DNA from: Pararhizobium qamdonense | Lineage (GTDB): Bacteria; Pseudomonadota; Alphaproteobacteria; Rhizobiales; Rhizobiaceae | Length of the DNA: 64,000 nt | Direction of reading: 5' to 3' | Assembly: GCF_029277445.1 (NCBI RefSeq) | Contig: NZ_CP119566.1 | Span: 510,501-574,500, forward strand | In this document: piece by piece, positions 26,030 to 34,584 of the stretch | Layout: every line of letters starts with the position of its first letter | How positions within the stretch are numbered: the first letter of the stretch is position 1 | The notes under the pieces: generated by a model | Told to the model about the DNA's origin: nothing | The model's input: only the letters and a program-made list of their open reading frames with translations | The model's database searches: none | Position numbers and translations under genes: made by a program

Positions 26030-26674
26030 CCGCACACATGAATTTTCCGGGTCTCTTTCGATCATAAGGATTGCTGGCTCGATTCACGCCCAATTCGCTC
26101 CCAATTTTGGGGGGATATGAATCCGGCGAAGAAAACCTTGAACCATCACGCTTTGTTCTACCATATCGTGTGGGTGCTGGCCGGGTGAAAGCCATGGGAT
26201 CACTCTTTGTATGCGTTTTGTTCTGGGTGCTATTTTAAAATACCCTAATATTTAAGGGTATTTTCTCCAGCGGACGGGCTGGGAAAATTTTCCGGGAAAT
26301 TCGGGTATCTGGATTCTGAATCTCAGATTCGTGCTGCATTGCGCACGCCGTGCAATCTTCATTTTTTGGTGAAACGAACGCTCAAAATAACGATTCAGCA
26401 TCTGGTGCGAATCCGGCTTAGAAAGCCCAGATGTAGCGGTGAACAAACCCTGAATCCGCTGGAGTCTGCGTTTCGTCGCTGATTCGTTCCACCGCTGTTC
26501 CGAATTCGGCAGGCAGGGGGTGGAAATGACAGCCAAAGGCCCCATTTGAACGTTTCATGATCCCATGCCCCTTGCGTTTGTGCTTTTGCGTGGGCATGTG
26601 TTCTGCGCCGGTTGAAACGGCTTTGAAACGCCGTGAATGGCCTTCGCAGATTGAAAGTGCGCAGGATCGATATA
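26030..26674. other. Long gene-free region with a dense cluster of GANTC sites
   Basis: No convincing gene lies in these 645 bases; short open frames on both strands lack ribosome sites and family features. Ten GANTC sites (CcrM methylation target) occur in 26081-26485: at 26081, 26119, 26312, 26318, 26326, 26392, 26409, 26452, 26462 and 26481. Eight fall within 174 bases, although this motif is generally rare in alphaproteobacterial DNA. The region is AT-richer than its neighbours and lies directly upstream of the helicase gene. Confidence 0.65.
26237..26264. repeat. 10-bp AT-rich inverted repeat upstream of the helicase gene
   Basis: Perfect arms aaaataccct and agggtatttt with an 8-base AT loop. 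It may be an operator or a late terminator for phaAB read-through (ttttct follows). It lies next to the GANTC cluster. Confidence 0.5.
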
Positions 26675-29600
26675 GTGCCTGACCAACCGATGATCTTGAG
26701 TGGCCGCGGCGTGATCGCGGTGCTCGGCCCCACCAATACCGGCAAGACGCATTACGCGATCGAGCGCATGGTTGCGCACGAAAGCGGCGTCATCGGCCTG
26801 CCGCTGCGCCTCCTGGCGCGCGAGGTCTATACGCGTGTCGTCGAAAAGGTCGGTGCCCACAATGTCGCGCTGATCACCGGCGAGGAAAAGATCACGCCGC
26901 ATATGGCGCGCTTTTCCGTCTGCACGGTCGAGGCCATGCCGCGCGAGACCAAGGCTGCCTTCGTTGCCATCGACGAGGTGCAGCTTGCCGGCGACCTGGA
27001 GCGCGGTCATATCTTCACCGACCGGCTGATGCATCTGCGCGGCCGGGTGGAGACACTGCTGCTCGGCGCCTCCACCATGCGGCCGATCCTGGAACATCTG
27101 CTGCCGGGGATCACCGTCGTCGAGCGCCCGCGCCTGTCCCAGCTTCTCTATGCGGGCTCCAAGAAGATCACCCGCCTGCCGCAGCGCACTGCCATCGTCG
27201 CCTTCTCCGCCGAGGAGGTCTATGCGATCGCCGAGCTGATCCGCCGCCAGCGCGGCGGTGCCGCCGTCGTGCTGGGCGCCCTGTCGCCGCGCACGCGCAA
27301 TGCGCAGGTGGCGCTCTATCAGGCCGGCGATGTCGAATATCTGGTGGCGACGGATGCCATCGGCATGGGGCTCAATCTCGATGTCGATCATGTCGCCTTC
27401 GCCCAGGGCCGCAAATATGACGGCTACCAGTTCCGCGATCTCAATCCCGGTGAGCTGGCGCAGATCGCCGGACGCGCTGGGCGCCATCTGCGCGATGGGA
27501 CATTCGGGGTCACTTCGCGGGTCGAGCCGTTCGACAACGAGCTGGTGCACCGGATCGAATCACATCAGTTCGATCCCGTCCGCGTTCTCCAATGGCGCTC
27601 CAAATCGATGAATTATGCCTCGATCGCGGCTCTGAAGAAGAGTTTGGATGCCGCGCCTGCCGTCCATGGCCTCACCAGGGCCCTGCCGGCGGTCGATCAG
27701 CAGGCTTTGGACTATCTTTCGCGCTATCCGGAGGTTACCAGTGTCGCGACGACACCGGAGCGTGTAGAGAAACTGTGGGAAGCCTGTGCGCTTCCCGACT
27801 ACCGGCGGATAACGCCGGCGCAGCATGCGGATCTGATTTCGACGATCTATGCCGATCTCGTCCGGCGTGGCACAGTGAATGAAGATTTCATGGCCGAACA
27901 GGTCCGCCGCGCGGACCATACGGATGGTGAAATCGACACATTGTCCGCGAGAATTGCACAAATCAGGACATGGACCTATGTGTCCAACCGTCCGGGATGG
28001 CTTGCCGATCCGACACACTGGCAAGAAAAGACGCGGGAAATCGAGGATCGATTGTCTGACGCGTTACATGAAAGGTTGACGAAACGCTTTGTTGATCGCA
28101 GGACATCTGTGCTCATGAAGCGCCTGAGAGAGAATGCGATGTTGGAAGCTGAAATCAGTGTAAATGGCGATGTCTTCGTTGAAGGTCATCATGTGGGACA
28201 ATTGGCCGGGTTCCGTTTCACGCTGGCGACAGTGACCGATGGTCTCGACGCGCGTGCAGCGCAAGGAGCTGCGCAAAAGGCGCTGGCTCTCGAGTTCGAA
28301 GCGCGTGCGGCACGGTTGCATGCGGCCGGCAATGCCGATCTGGCGCTGTCGTCGGATGGTCTCGTGCGCTGGCTCGGCGATCCCGTGGCGCGGCTGACAG
28401 CCAGCGACCATGTCATGCGTCCACGCGTGCTCTTGCTTGCCGACGAGCAGCTGCAAGGCAATGCCCGCGAGCATGTGCTGGCCCGCATCGAACGCTTCGT
28501 CAATCATCACATCTCGACGGTTCTGAAGCCGCTTGACGATCTCTCGCGCGCTGAGGATCTCGAAGGTCTTGCCAAGGGCCTGGCTTTCCAGCTGGTCGAA
28601 AATCTCGGCGTCATGTTCCGCCGCGATGTCGCCGATGACGTCAAGTCGCTGGACCAAGAGGCGCGCGCTTCCATCCGCCGCCATGGCATCCGTTTCGGCG
28701 CCTATCACATTTTCATGCCGGCGCTGTTGAAGCCTGCTCCGGCCGAACTCATCACGCTGCTCTGGGCGTTGAAGAATGACGGTCTCGACAAGCCGGGCTA
28801 TGGTGATCTGATCCCGGTTCTGGCCGCTGGCCGTACGTCGGTGGTCACCGATCCGTCGTTCGAGCGCACGTTCTACAAGCTGGCCGGCTTCCGCTTCCTT
28901 GGAAAACGTGCCGTTCGTATCGACATCCTCGAGCGCCTGGCTGACCTCATCCGTCCGCTGCTGCAGTGGAAGCCGGGCACGACGCCGCGTCCGGACGGTG
29001 CCTATGATGGCCGCCGCTTCACCGCAACGACAGCGATGCTGTCCATTCTAGGCGCGACGCCTGACGATATGGAAGAGATCCTCAAGGGTCTCGGCTACCG
29101 GGCAGATTCCGTCAAGGTCGAGGACGCAGCGGCGTTCCTGGCCGCCCAGTCCGGATTGGCCGCACCGGCAACGGATGCCACAGCGTCCGACACGCCGGCT
29201 GAAACCGCCGATCACGACGACGCCGACGCTGCTCCTGCAGGGGAAGGGGTCCAGGCTTCCGAACCGGCAGCTTCTGAGCCGGCAACTGCCGAACAGGCTG
29301 TAGAGACTGTTCCGGCTGCCACTGAAGCCGAAGCGTCCGATCAGTCAGTCATTGCAGAGCAGGCAGGCGAATTGGCTGAGCCGGTTGAGGCCAAGCCTGT
29401 TCTTCTGTGGCGCCCGGGCAGCCGCAATGACAACCAGCGTTCCGGTGGACGCCCGCAGGGCGATCGCCGTGGCGCGGGCAACCGTGCACCGCAGAGTGAA
29501 GCCCGCCGCGAGGGTGGCGAGCCGCGCCGTGAGGGTGAAGGCCGCCGCGAAGGCCGTGATGACAATCGCAAGCCGGGTGGTGGCGGCAAGCCGGATCGCA

Positions 29601-29803
29601 ACCGCGGCCGTGACGGTGGCAAGCCCCAGGGTGGTCAGCGGCATGAAAAGGGCGACCGCCAGGATCGTCCCGATCGCAACGACCGCGGCGGAAAGCCGCA
29701 GGCCGCCAAATTCGAGGCCCGTCCACCGCGCAAGGAAAAGCCGATGGATCCGGATTCGCCTTTCGCCAAGCTCGCTGCTCTCAAGGAGCAGATGAAGAAA
29801 TAA
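26675..29803 (+). CDS. SUV3-like ATP-dependent RNA helicase with Arg/Gly-rich tail
   Basis: A 1042-residue superfamily-2 helicase. Walker A GPTNTGKTH (about 18-26) and the DEVQ box (VAIDEVQLAGDLERGH, about 100-115) are the hallmark of the SUV3 (SUPV3L1) group. Motif V/VI is ATDAIGMGLNLDVDH and AGRAGRH. The C-terminal 200 residues are an acidic/Ala-rich linker followed by an Arg-Gly-Asp-rich, unstructured basic tail (about 915-1010) of RNA-binding type. Mitochondrial SUV3 unwinds RNA for degradation. Start: GTG at 26675 with agga about 8 bases upstream; GTG at 26633 or ATG at 26690 are alternatives. It is followed by an S4 protein, fdxA and carD. The codon mix is less GC-biased in a short middle stretch (about 27.7-28.2 kb) with no reading-frame break. 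Confidence 0.85.
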   Translation: MPDQPMILSGRGVIAVLGPTNTGKTHYAIERMVAHESGVIGLPLRLLAREVYTRVVEKVGAHNVALITGEEKITPHMARFSVCTVEAMPRETKAAFVAIDEVQLAGDLERGHIFTDRLMHLRGRVETLLLGASTMRPILEHLLPGITVVERPRLSQLLYAGSKKITRLPQRTAIVAFSAEEVYAIAELIRRQRGGAAVVLGALSPRTRNAQVALYQAGDVEYLVATDAIGMGLNLDVDHVAFAQGRKYDGYQFRDLNPGELAQIAGRAGRHLRDGTFGVTSRVEPFDNELVHRIESHQFDPVRVLQWRSKSMNYASIAALKKSLDAAPAVHGLTRALPAVDQQALDYLSRYPEVTSVATTPERVEKLWEACALPDYRRITPAQHADLISTIYADLVRRGTVNEDFMAEQVRRADHTDGEIDTLSARIAQIRTWTYVSNRPGWLADPTHWQEKTREIEDRLSDALHERLTKRFVDRRTSVLMKRLRENAMLEAEISVNGDVFVEGHHVGQLAGFRFTLATVTDGLDARAAQGAAQKALALEFEARAARLHAAGNADLALSSDGLVRWLGDPVARLTASDHVMRPRVLLLADEQLQGNAREHVLARIERFVNHHISTVLKPLDDLSRAEDLEGLAKGLAFQLVENLGVMFRRDVADDVKSLDQEARASIRRHGIRFGAYHIFMPALLKPAPAELITLLWALKNDGLDKPGYGDLIPVLAAGRTSVVTDPSFERTFYKLAGFRFLGKRAVRIDILERLADLIRPLLQWKPGTTPRPDGAYDGRRFTATTAMLSILGATPDDMEEILKGLGYRADSVKVEDAAAFLAAQSGLAAPATDATASDTPAETADHDDADAAPAGEGVQASEPAASEPATAEQAVETVPAATEAEASDQSVIAEQAGELAEPVEAKPVLLWRPGSRNDNQRSGGRPQGDRRGAGNRAPQSEARREGGEPRREGEGRREGRDDNRKPGGGGKPDRNRGRDGGKPQGGQRHEKGDRQDRPDRNDRGGKPQAAKFEARPPRKEKPMDPDSPFAKLAALKEQMKK

Positions 29804-29819
29804 GGCTGAAGGTCAGCGT

Positions 29820-30233
29820 ATGGGTGAAAAGCCGCCTCAATCCCTGCCGGTTCTGCGCCAGCGTCTCGACAAATGGCTGTTCTTCACGCGCCTGCAAAAA
29901 TCACGCTCGATCGCCCAGAAGGCGATCGAGTCCGGTGATATCCGGGTCAACGATGCCAGGATCACCCAGCCATCCCATGCTGTGAAAGCTGGTGATATCG
30001 TCGCCGTTTCGCTGGACCGGCGCGACACGATCGTGCGCGTTCTCCTCCCCGGTGTGCGGCGCGGCCCCTATGAAGAAGCCCGCCTGCTCTACGAGGATCT
30101 GACGCCCGCAGCCGTTCCCGGTGAAAAACAGAATGCCTTCGAGCAGGCAACCCGCGAGCGCGGCAGCGGCCGGCCGACCAAGAAGGAACGCCGCGACGTC
30201 GACAGGCTCAAGCAGGGTTGGGACGAGGAATAG
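29820..30233 (+). CDS. S4-domain RNA-binding protein (Hsp15/HslR-like)
   Basis: A 137-residue basic protein with one S4 domain (about 13-60; RLDKWLFFTRLQKSRSIAQK and SGDIRVNDARITQPSHAVKAGD). The remainder is a charged tail (GSGRPTKKERRDVDRL). Hsp15-type proteins bind stalled 50S subunits with attached nascent peptide and recycle them. It starts 17 bases after the helicase stop, so the pair is likely one transcript for RNA handling. Whether it is a true HslR is not certain. Confidence 0.82.
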   Translation: MGEKPPQSLPVLRQRLDKWLFFTRLQKSRSIAQKAIESGDIRVNDARITQPSHAVKAGDIVAVSLDRRDTIVRVLLPGVRRGPYEEARLLYEDLTPAAVPGEKQNAFEQATRERGSGRPTKKERRDVDRLKQGWDEE

Positions 30234-30436
30234 AAAACTGTCCCGCCAGGGGGCCGTTTGGCGCATGGATTATTCTTGCAAAGCCCCCGCAAAGCCTTTA
30301 CCTCACGGGGTAAATGAGCAGCCATGTTGCGTCGCGAGAGGCGTTGGCGGGCTGGTATCCCCGAACCGATGCGGACAAGCGGGCCTCTTCTCAGGTTCCT
30401 GTCTGCCGTCAATGTGAGAAATCGCTGGAGTACCTC

Positions 30437-30775
30437 ATGACGTATGTCGTGACCGACAATTGCATACGCTGCAAATATACCGATTGCGTTGAAGTGTGCC
30501 CGGTGGACTGCTTCTACGAGGGCGAAAATTTCCTGGTCATTCATCCCGACGAGTGCATCGACTGTGGTGTCTGCGAGCCGGAATGTCCGGCAGGCGCCAT
30601 CAAGCCCGATACCGAACCGGGCCTCGACATGTGGCTTAAGGTCAATGCCGACTTCGCCACACAATGGCCGAATATCACCGTCAAGCGTGATGAGATGCCG
30701 GAAGCCAAGGAAATGGACGGCGAAGAAGGCAAGTACGAGAAATACTTTTCGCCGAAGCCCGGCACGGGCGACTGA
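30437..30775 (+). CDS. fdxA: Seven-iron (3Fe-4S + 4Fe-4S) ferredoxin
   Basis: A 112-residue ferredoxin of the FdxA group starting [20 protein letters not shown]. The first cysteine set (C9, C12, C17, C21) is followed by [18 protein letters not shown] for the second cluster. The group binds one 3Fe-4S and one 4Fe-4S cluster. The ATG at 30437 has ggag 8 bases upstream. The 203-bp gap before it contains no gene. It is an electron carrier; its partner is unknown. Confidence 0.94.
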   Translation: MTYVVTDNCIRCKYTDCVEVCPVDCFYEGENFLVIHPDECIDCGVCEPECPAGAIKPDTEPGLDMWLKVNADFATQWPNITVKRDEMPEAKEMDGEEGKYEKYFSPKPGTGD

Positions 30776-31182
30776 CGCGGGCGAGTGTCTGCCGGCCGGT
30801 CGATTCCCGGCTGTAAAAGATGGCGAAATTTGGGGAATCATGGCTTAACCATGTCCGTGCAGGGCTGGTTGGCCTTGATGGCCGTTGTAAAGCAAATTAT
30901 TGATTTCCGCAGTTTTTTATGATAGGGTCTAAAAACTGATCCACATCGTGGCACTTGCGTGTGCCCGAAAAACCATCACGAAAGCAAAACAATCCCACTG
31001 CGCGGCTGACCCCAAATACGCAACGGCAGTTGCTTGTGTGTGATCGCTCCGCAGAAGATCGATTTGATGACCGTTGGAACGGATCAGCATGGAGTCACCC
31101 GACGGTGCCCCCGTCCATCCCGGGCCTGACTGACCCGGCCCCGGCTCGCAGCCGGGAGCGTAACAGGGAGTTTTTGAAACGA
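30776..31182 (+). promoter_or_regulatory. 407-bp leader/promoter region of carD
   Basis: No gene is visible, though the plus-strand frame stays open from 30955. A GC-rich hairpin (cccggc 31140-31145 / gccggg 31151-31156) sits just upstream of the likely ribosome site (cagggag, 31164-31170), which is itself about 12 bases from the ATG. The layout would allow translational control, but no riboswitch family is recognised. Confidence 0.45.
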
Positions 31183-31752
31183 ATGACGACCCAGCAGAAA
31201 AAATCTTCAACACGCCATGGATTCAAGACCGGTGAATCGATCGTTTACCCGGCTCATGGCGTTGGACAAATCGTTGCTATCGAAGACCAGGTGGTTGCGG
31301 GCATGTCGCTCGAACTGTTTGTGATCGATTTCGAAAAGGACAAGATGCGTCTCAAGGTACCGGTCGCAAAAGCCGTTTCCATTGGCATGCGCAAGCTCTC
31401 CGAGACCGATTTCGTCGAACGTGCATTGAAGGTCGTCCAGGGCAGGGCACGCGTCAAGCGGACCATGTGGTCGCGCCGCGCGCAGGAATATGATGCCAAG
31501 ATCAATTCCGGTGACCTGATCTCGATCGCCGAAGTCGTTCGCGACCTCTATCGTGCTGAAAACCAGCCGGAGCAGTCCTATTCCGAACGTCAGCTCTATG
31601 AAGCTGCGCTTGACCGCATGGCGCGCGAAATCGCAGCCGTAAACAAGATGTCGGAAACCGAAGCTGTCCGTCTCGTTGAAACGAACCTCAACAAGGGTCC
31701 GAAGCGCGGCAAGGCCATCGAAGAAGACGAAGCGCAGGAAGAAGCTGCGTAA
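31183..31752 (+). CDS. carD: CarD/CdnL-family RNA polymerase-binding regulator
   Basis: A 189-residue protein. The N-terminal CarD/TRCF RNA-polymerase interaction domain (about 12-70; HGFKTGESIVYPAHGVGQIVA) is followed by a helical C-terminal domain (about 75-165) and a charged tail. CdnL-type factors bind the RNA polymerase beta subunit and stabilise open complexes at rRNA and other promoters, linking growth to stress. The start is the MTTQQ ATG; the SD spacing is long. It ends at a strong terminator and follows fdxA. Confidence 0.93.
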   Translation: MTTQQKKSSTRHGFKTGESIVYPAHGVGQIVAIEDQVVAGMSLELFVIDFEKDKMRLKVPVAKAVSIGMRKLSETDFVERALKVVQGRARVKRTMWSRRAQEYDAKINSGDLISIAEVVRDLYRAENQPEQSYSERQLYEAALDRMAREIAAVNKMSETEAVRLVETNLNKGPKRGKAIEEDEAQEEAA

Positions 31753-31780
31753 GCCTTTCTTCAAGCACTGCTTTCATCTC

Positions 31781-31812
31781 AAAAGCCCTGTCAGCAATGA
31801 CGGGGCTTTTTT
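31781..31812 (+). terminator. carD terminator
   Basis: A 13-bp stem (31781-31793 / 31798-31810, one G-U) with a GCAA tetraloop and a six-T run. Confidence 0.93.
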
Positions 31813-31956
31813 GTATCTTGTGGCAGGGTCTGTCATCGTTTCCGGCGGGGCGTGCCAGGAGACTCTTCTTAACATCGTGATATGCTGATGGAAACGCCTT
31901 GCCGCGATCTGCCGGCACGGGAGGCGGGATTGTGTAAACCGGCATGGGAGGAAAAC

Positions 31957-32532
31957 ATGCCTGCTACCGTTTCTCTGCATCCCCTGCTCGACCAAGGCGT
32001 GCCCAGGGCAGCGACCGGCTTCTCCGGTGGCGTTCTGGTCTGCGCCTGCGCTGACAAGCCTGTACGCGTCAAAATTGAAGGGGACGTCGCCCATAACCAC
32101 GCCTGCGGCTGCACCAAATGCTGGAAACCGGCCGGGGCGACATTTTCGGTCGTTGCGGTCGTTCCGCATGACAAGATCACGGTGCTTGAAAACGGCGACA
32201 AACTTGAAGTCGTCGATACGTCGGCACTGATCCAGCGACATGCCTGCAAAGGCTGCGGCGTGCACATGTATGGCCCGGTGGAACGCGAGCATCCGTTCCA
32301 GGGGCTGGACTTCATTCACCCGGAACGTTTCGATACCGACGGCTGGTCGCCGCCCGGCTTTGCCGCTTTCGTCTCGTCCATCATCGAAGCCGGTACCGAT
32401 CCCGATGATATGCCGGCCATCCGGGGCCGCCTGAGCGAACTCGGCCTGACGCCATCCGATTGCCTGAACAATGCGCTGATGGACTATATTGCCACCTGGA
32501 CCGCGAAGAAGAGCGGTGTGTTGAAATCCTGA
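31957..32532 (+). CDS. gfa: S-(hydroxymethyl)glutathione synthase
   Basis: A 191-residue Gfa-family zinc protein with its cysteine sets in CACADKP (about 28-34), [12 protein letters not shown] (about 51-62) and [10 protein letters not shown] (about 98-107). It speeds addition of formaldehyde to glutathione, the first step of glutathione-dependent formaldehyde removal. The full-length match to Paracoccus Gfa type (GFSGGVLVC start) favours the specific name over a general Gfa-like call. The ATG at 31957 has gggagg upstream. The alcohol dehydrogenase partner is not in this window. Convergent with typA. Confidence 0.85.
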   Translation: MPATVSLHPLLDQGVPRAATGFSGGVLVCACADKPVRVKIEGDVAHNHACGCTKCWKPAGATFSVVAVVPHDKITVLENGDKLEVVDTSALIQRHACKGCGVHMYGPVEREHPFQGLDFIHPERFDTDGWSPPGFAAFVSSIIEAGTDPDDMPAIRGRLSELGLTPSDCLNNALMDYIATWTAKKSGVLKS

Positions 32533-32559
32533 TCTGCCCATAGGCAACCGGCTTGAACG

Positions 32560-32597
32560 AAAAAGGGCGCAGCGATCGATATCGCTGCGCCCTTTTT
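32560..32597. terminator. Bidirectional terminator between gfa and typA
   Basis: A 17-bp perfect stem (32560-32576 / 32581-32597) with a CGAT loop and a run of five As/Ts at each edge, so it functions from both strands. Confidence 0.95.
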
Positions 32598-32617
32598 CAT
32601 TGTTTTAAACGGTCTGC

Positions 32618-34447
32618 TTATGCAGCGCCGCGCGACTTTTCGAAACGCTTGCGGTCGTTCGAGTCGAGGTACATCTTGCGCAGGCGGATGTTCTTCGGCG
32701 TCACTTCGACCAATTCGTCGTCCTGGATCCAGGAGAGTGCACGGTCAAGCGTCATGCGGATCGGTGGGGTCAGCTTGACGGCTTCGTCCTTGCCGGAGGC
32801 GCGCATGTTGGTGAGCTTCTTGCCCTTCAGCACGTTGACTTCCAGATCGTTGTCACGCGTGTGGATGCCGATGATCATGCCGGCATAGACCTTCTCGCCG
32901 ACATCGATGATCATCGGGCCGCGGTCTTCCAGGTTGAACATGGCGTAGGCAACGGATTCGCCAGCGTCGTTGGAGAGCAGAACGCCCTGAACGCGGCCGC
33001 CGATATCGCCCTTGTAAGGCTGATATTCGTGGAACAGACGGTTCATGATCGCCGTGCCGCGCGTGTCGGTCATCAGTTCCGACTGGTAGCCGATCAGGCC
33101 ACGGGTCGGAGCAAAGAACTTCAGGCGAACGCGGTTGCCACCGGACGGACGAAGCTCGGCCATTTCAGCCTTGCGCTCGGACATCTTCTGGACGACGACG
33201 CCGGAATATTCCTCATCGACGTCGATGACGACTTCTTCGACCGGCTCCAGCATCTGGCCTGTGGCTTCGTCCTTGTGCATGACGACGCGCGGACGCGATA
33301 CGGCAAGTTCGAAACCTTCGCGGCGCATGGTCTCGATGAGAACGGCCAGCTGCAATTCGCCACGGCCGGACACGTAGAACGAATCCTTGCCTTCGGCTTC
33401 TTCGATCTTCAGCGCGACGTTGCCTTCAGCTTCCTTAAACAGGCGGTCACGGATGACGCGGCTTGTTACCTTGTCGCCTTCGGTGCCGGCAAGCGGGCTG
33501 TCATTGACGATGAAGGACATGGTGACGGTCGGCGGGTCGATCGGCTGGGCATGCAGCGCTTCCGTGACCGAGGGGTCGCAGAACGTGTCGGCGACCGTGC
33601 CCTTGGACAGGCCAGCGATGGCGACGATGTCGCCCGCATGCGCTTCGTCGATCGGCGTACGCTCGATGCCGCGGAACGCGAGAATCTTGGAGATACGGCC
33701 GTTTTCAATCAGCTTGCCGTCCTGGCCGAGAACCTTGACGGCCTGGTTCGGCTTGATCGAACCGGAATGGATACGGCCGGTGATGATGCGGCCAAGGAAG
33801 GGGTTGGCTTCCAGGATCGTGCCGATCATGCGGAACGCGCCGTCTTCCTCGCCGACGCTCGGCTCGGGAACGTGCTTGAGAACGAGGTCGAGAAGCGGTG
33901 CGAGGCCCTCTTCCTTCGGACCTTCCGGATTGACGTTCATCCAGCCGTTGCGGCCCGAACCGTAGAGGATCGGGAAGTCGAGCTGTTCGTCGGTCGCATC
34001 CAGGTTTGCAAAGAGGTCGAAGACCTCGTTGATGACTTCTTCATGGCGGCCGTCCGGGCGGTCGATCTTGTTGATCGCGACGATCGGGCGAAGGCCGACC
34101 TTCAGGGCCTTGGAGACCACGAACTTGGTCTGCGGCATCGGGCCTTCCGAGCTATCGACCAGAACGATCGCGCCATCGACCATCGACAGGATACGCTCGA
34201 CTTCACCACCGAAGTCGGCGTGGCCGGGGGTGTCGACGATGTTGATGCGCACGCCCTTCCACTCGATCGAAGTGGCCTTGGCCAGAATGGTGATGCCGCG
34301 CTCTTTTTCGAGGTCGTTCGAATCCATCATGCGCTCGGTCGTGCGCTGGTTGTCGCGGAACGAACCCGACTGCTTCAAAAGTTCGTCGACGAGCGTGGTT
34401 TTCCCATGGTCAACGTGTGCGATGATCGCGATGTTGCGCATTTTCAT
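32618..34447 (-). CDS. typA: Translational GTPase TypA/BipA
   Basis: A 609-residue EF-G-like GTPase. G1 is AHVDHGKTT (about 10-18), G3 DTPGHADF, G4 NKIDRP; EF-G domain III/V-like repeats and the unique C-terminal BipA domain follow. It binds ribosomes and supports growth under stress, such as cold or stringent conditions. The start is the MKMRN ATG at 34447; the site upstream is weak, and an ATG two codons later is possible. It is isolated, with 137 bp before the PhoD gene. Confidence 0.97.
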   Translation of the reverse strand: MKMRNIAIIAHVDHGKTTLVDELLKQSGSFRDNQRTTERMMDSNDLEKERGITILAKATSIEWKGVRINIVDTPGHADFGGEVERILSMVDGAIVLVDSSEGPMPQTKFVVSKALKVGLRPIVAINKIDRPDGRHEEVINEVFDLFANLDATDEQLDFPILYGSGRNGWMNVNPEGPKEEGLAPLLDLVLKHVPEPSVGEEDGAFRMIGTILEANPFLGRIITGRIHSGSIKPNQAVKVLGQDGKLIENGRISKILAFRGIERTPIDEAHAGDIVAIAGLSKGTVADTFCDPSVTEALHAQPIDPPTVTMSFIVNDSPLAGTEGDKVTSRVIRDRLFKEAEGNVALKIEEAEGKDSFYVSGRGELQLAVLIETMRREGFELAVSRPRVVMHKDEATGQMLEPVEEVVIDVDEEYSGVVVQKMSERKAEMAELRPSGGNRVRLKFFAPTRGLIGYQSELMTDTRGTAIMNRLFHEYQPYKGDIGGRVQGVLLSNDAGESVAYAMFNLEDRGPMIIDVGEKVYAGMIIGIHTRDNDLEVNVLKGKKLTNMRASGKDEAVKLTPPIRMTLDRALSWIQDDELVEVTPKNIRLRKMYLDSNDRKRFEKSRGAA

Positions 34448-34584
34448 GTGTGAATACTCGGAGGTTTCGGGGCGTATGTGATGAACGCCGCATCTTCAAT
34501 TGCGCGGCTCATACAGGTTTTTTTGCATTTGCGAAAGGGGGGAAGGCGGCAAAGTCTTGAGAGAGAGTGAATCCGGCCGATGTT

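Noticed and set aside
26252..26545. A minus-strand frame in the GANTC-rich region
   Set aside because: No ribosome site and no recognisable protein features; composition is that of an intergenic region.
32861..34453. A 530-codon plus-strand frame
   Set aside because: Antisense shadow of typA.
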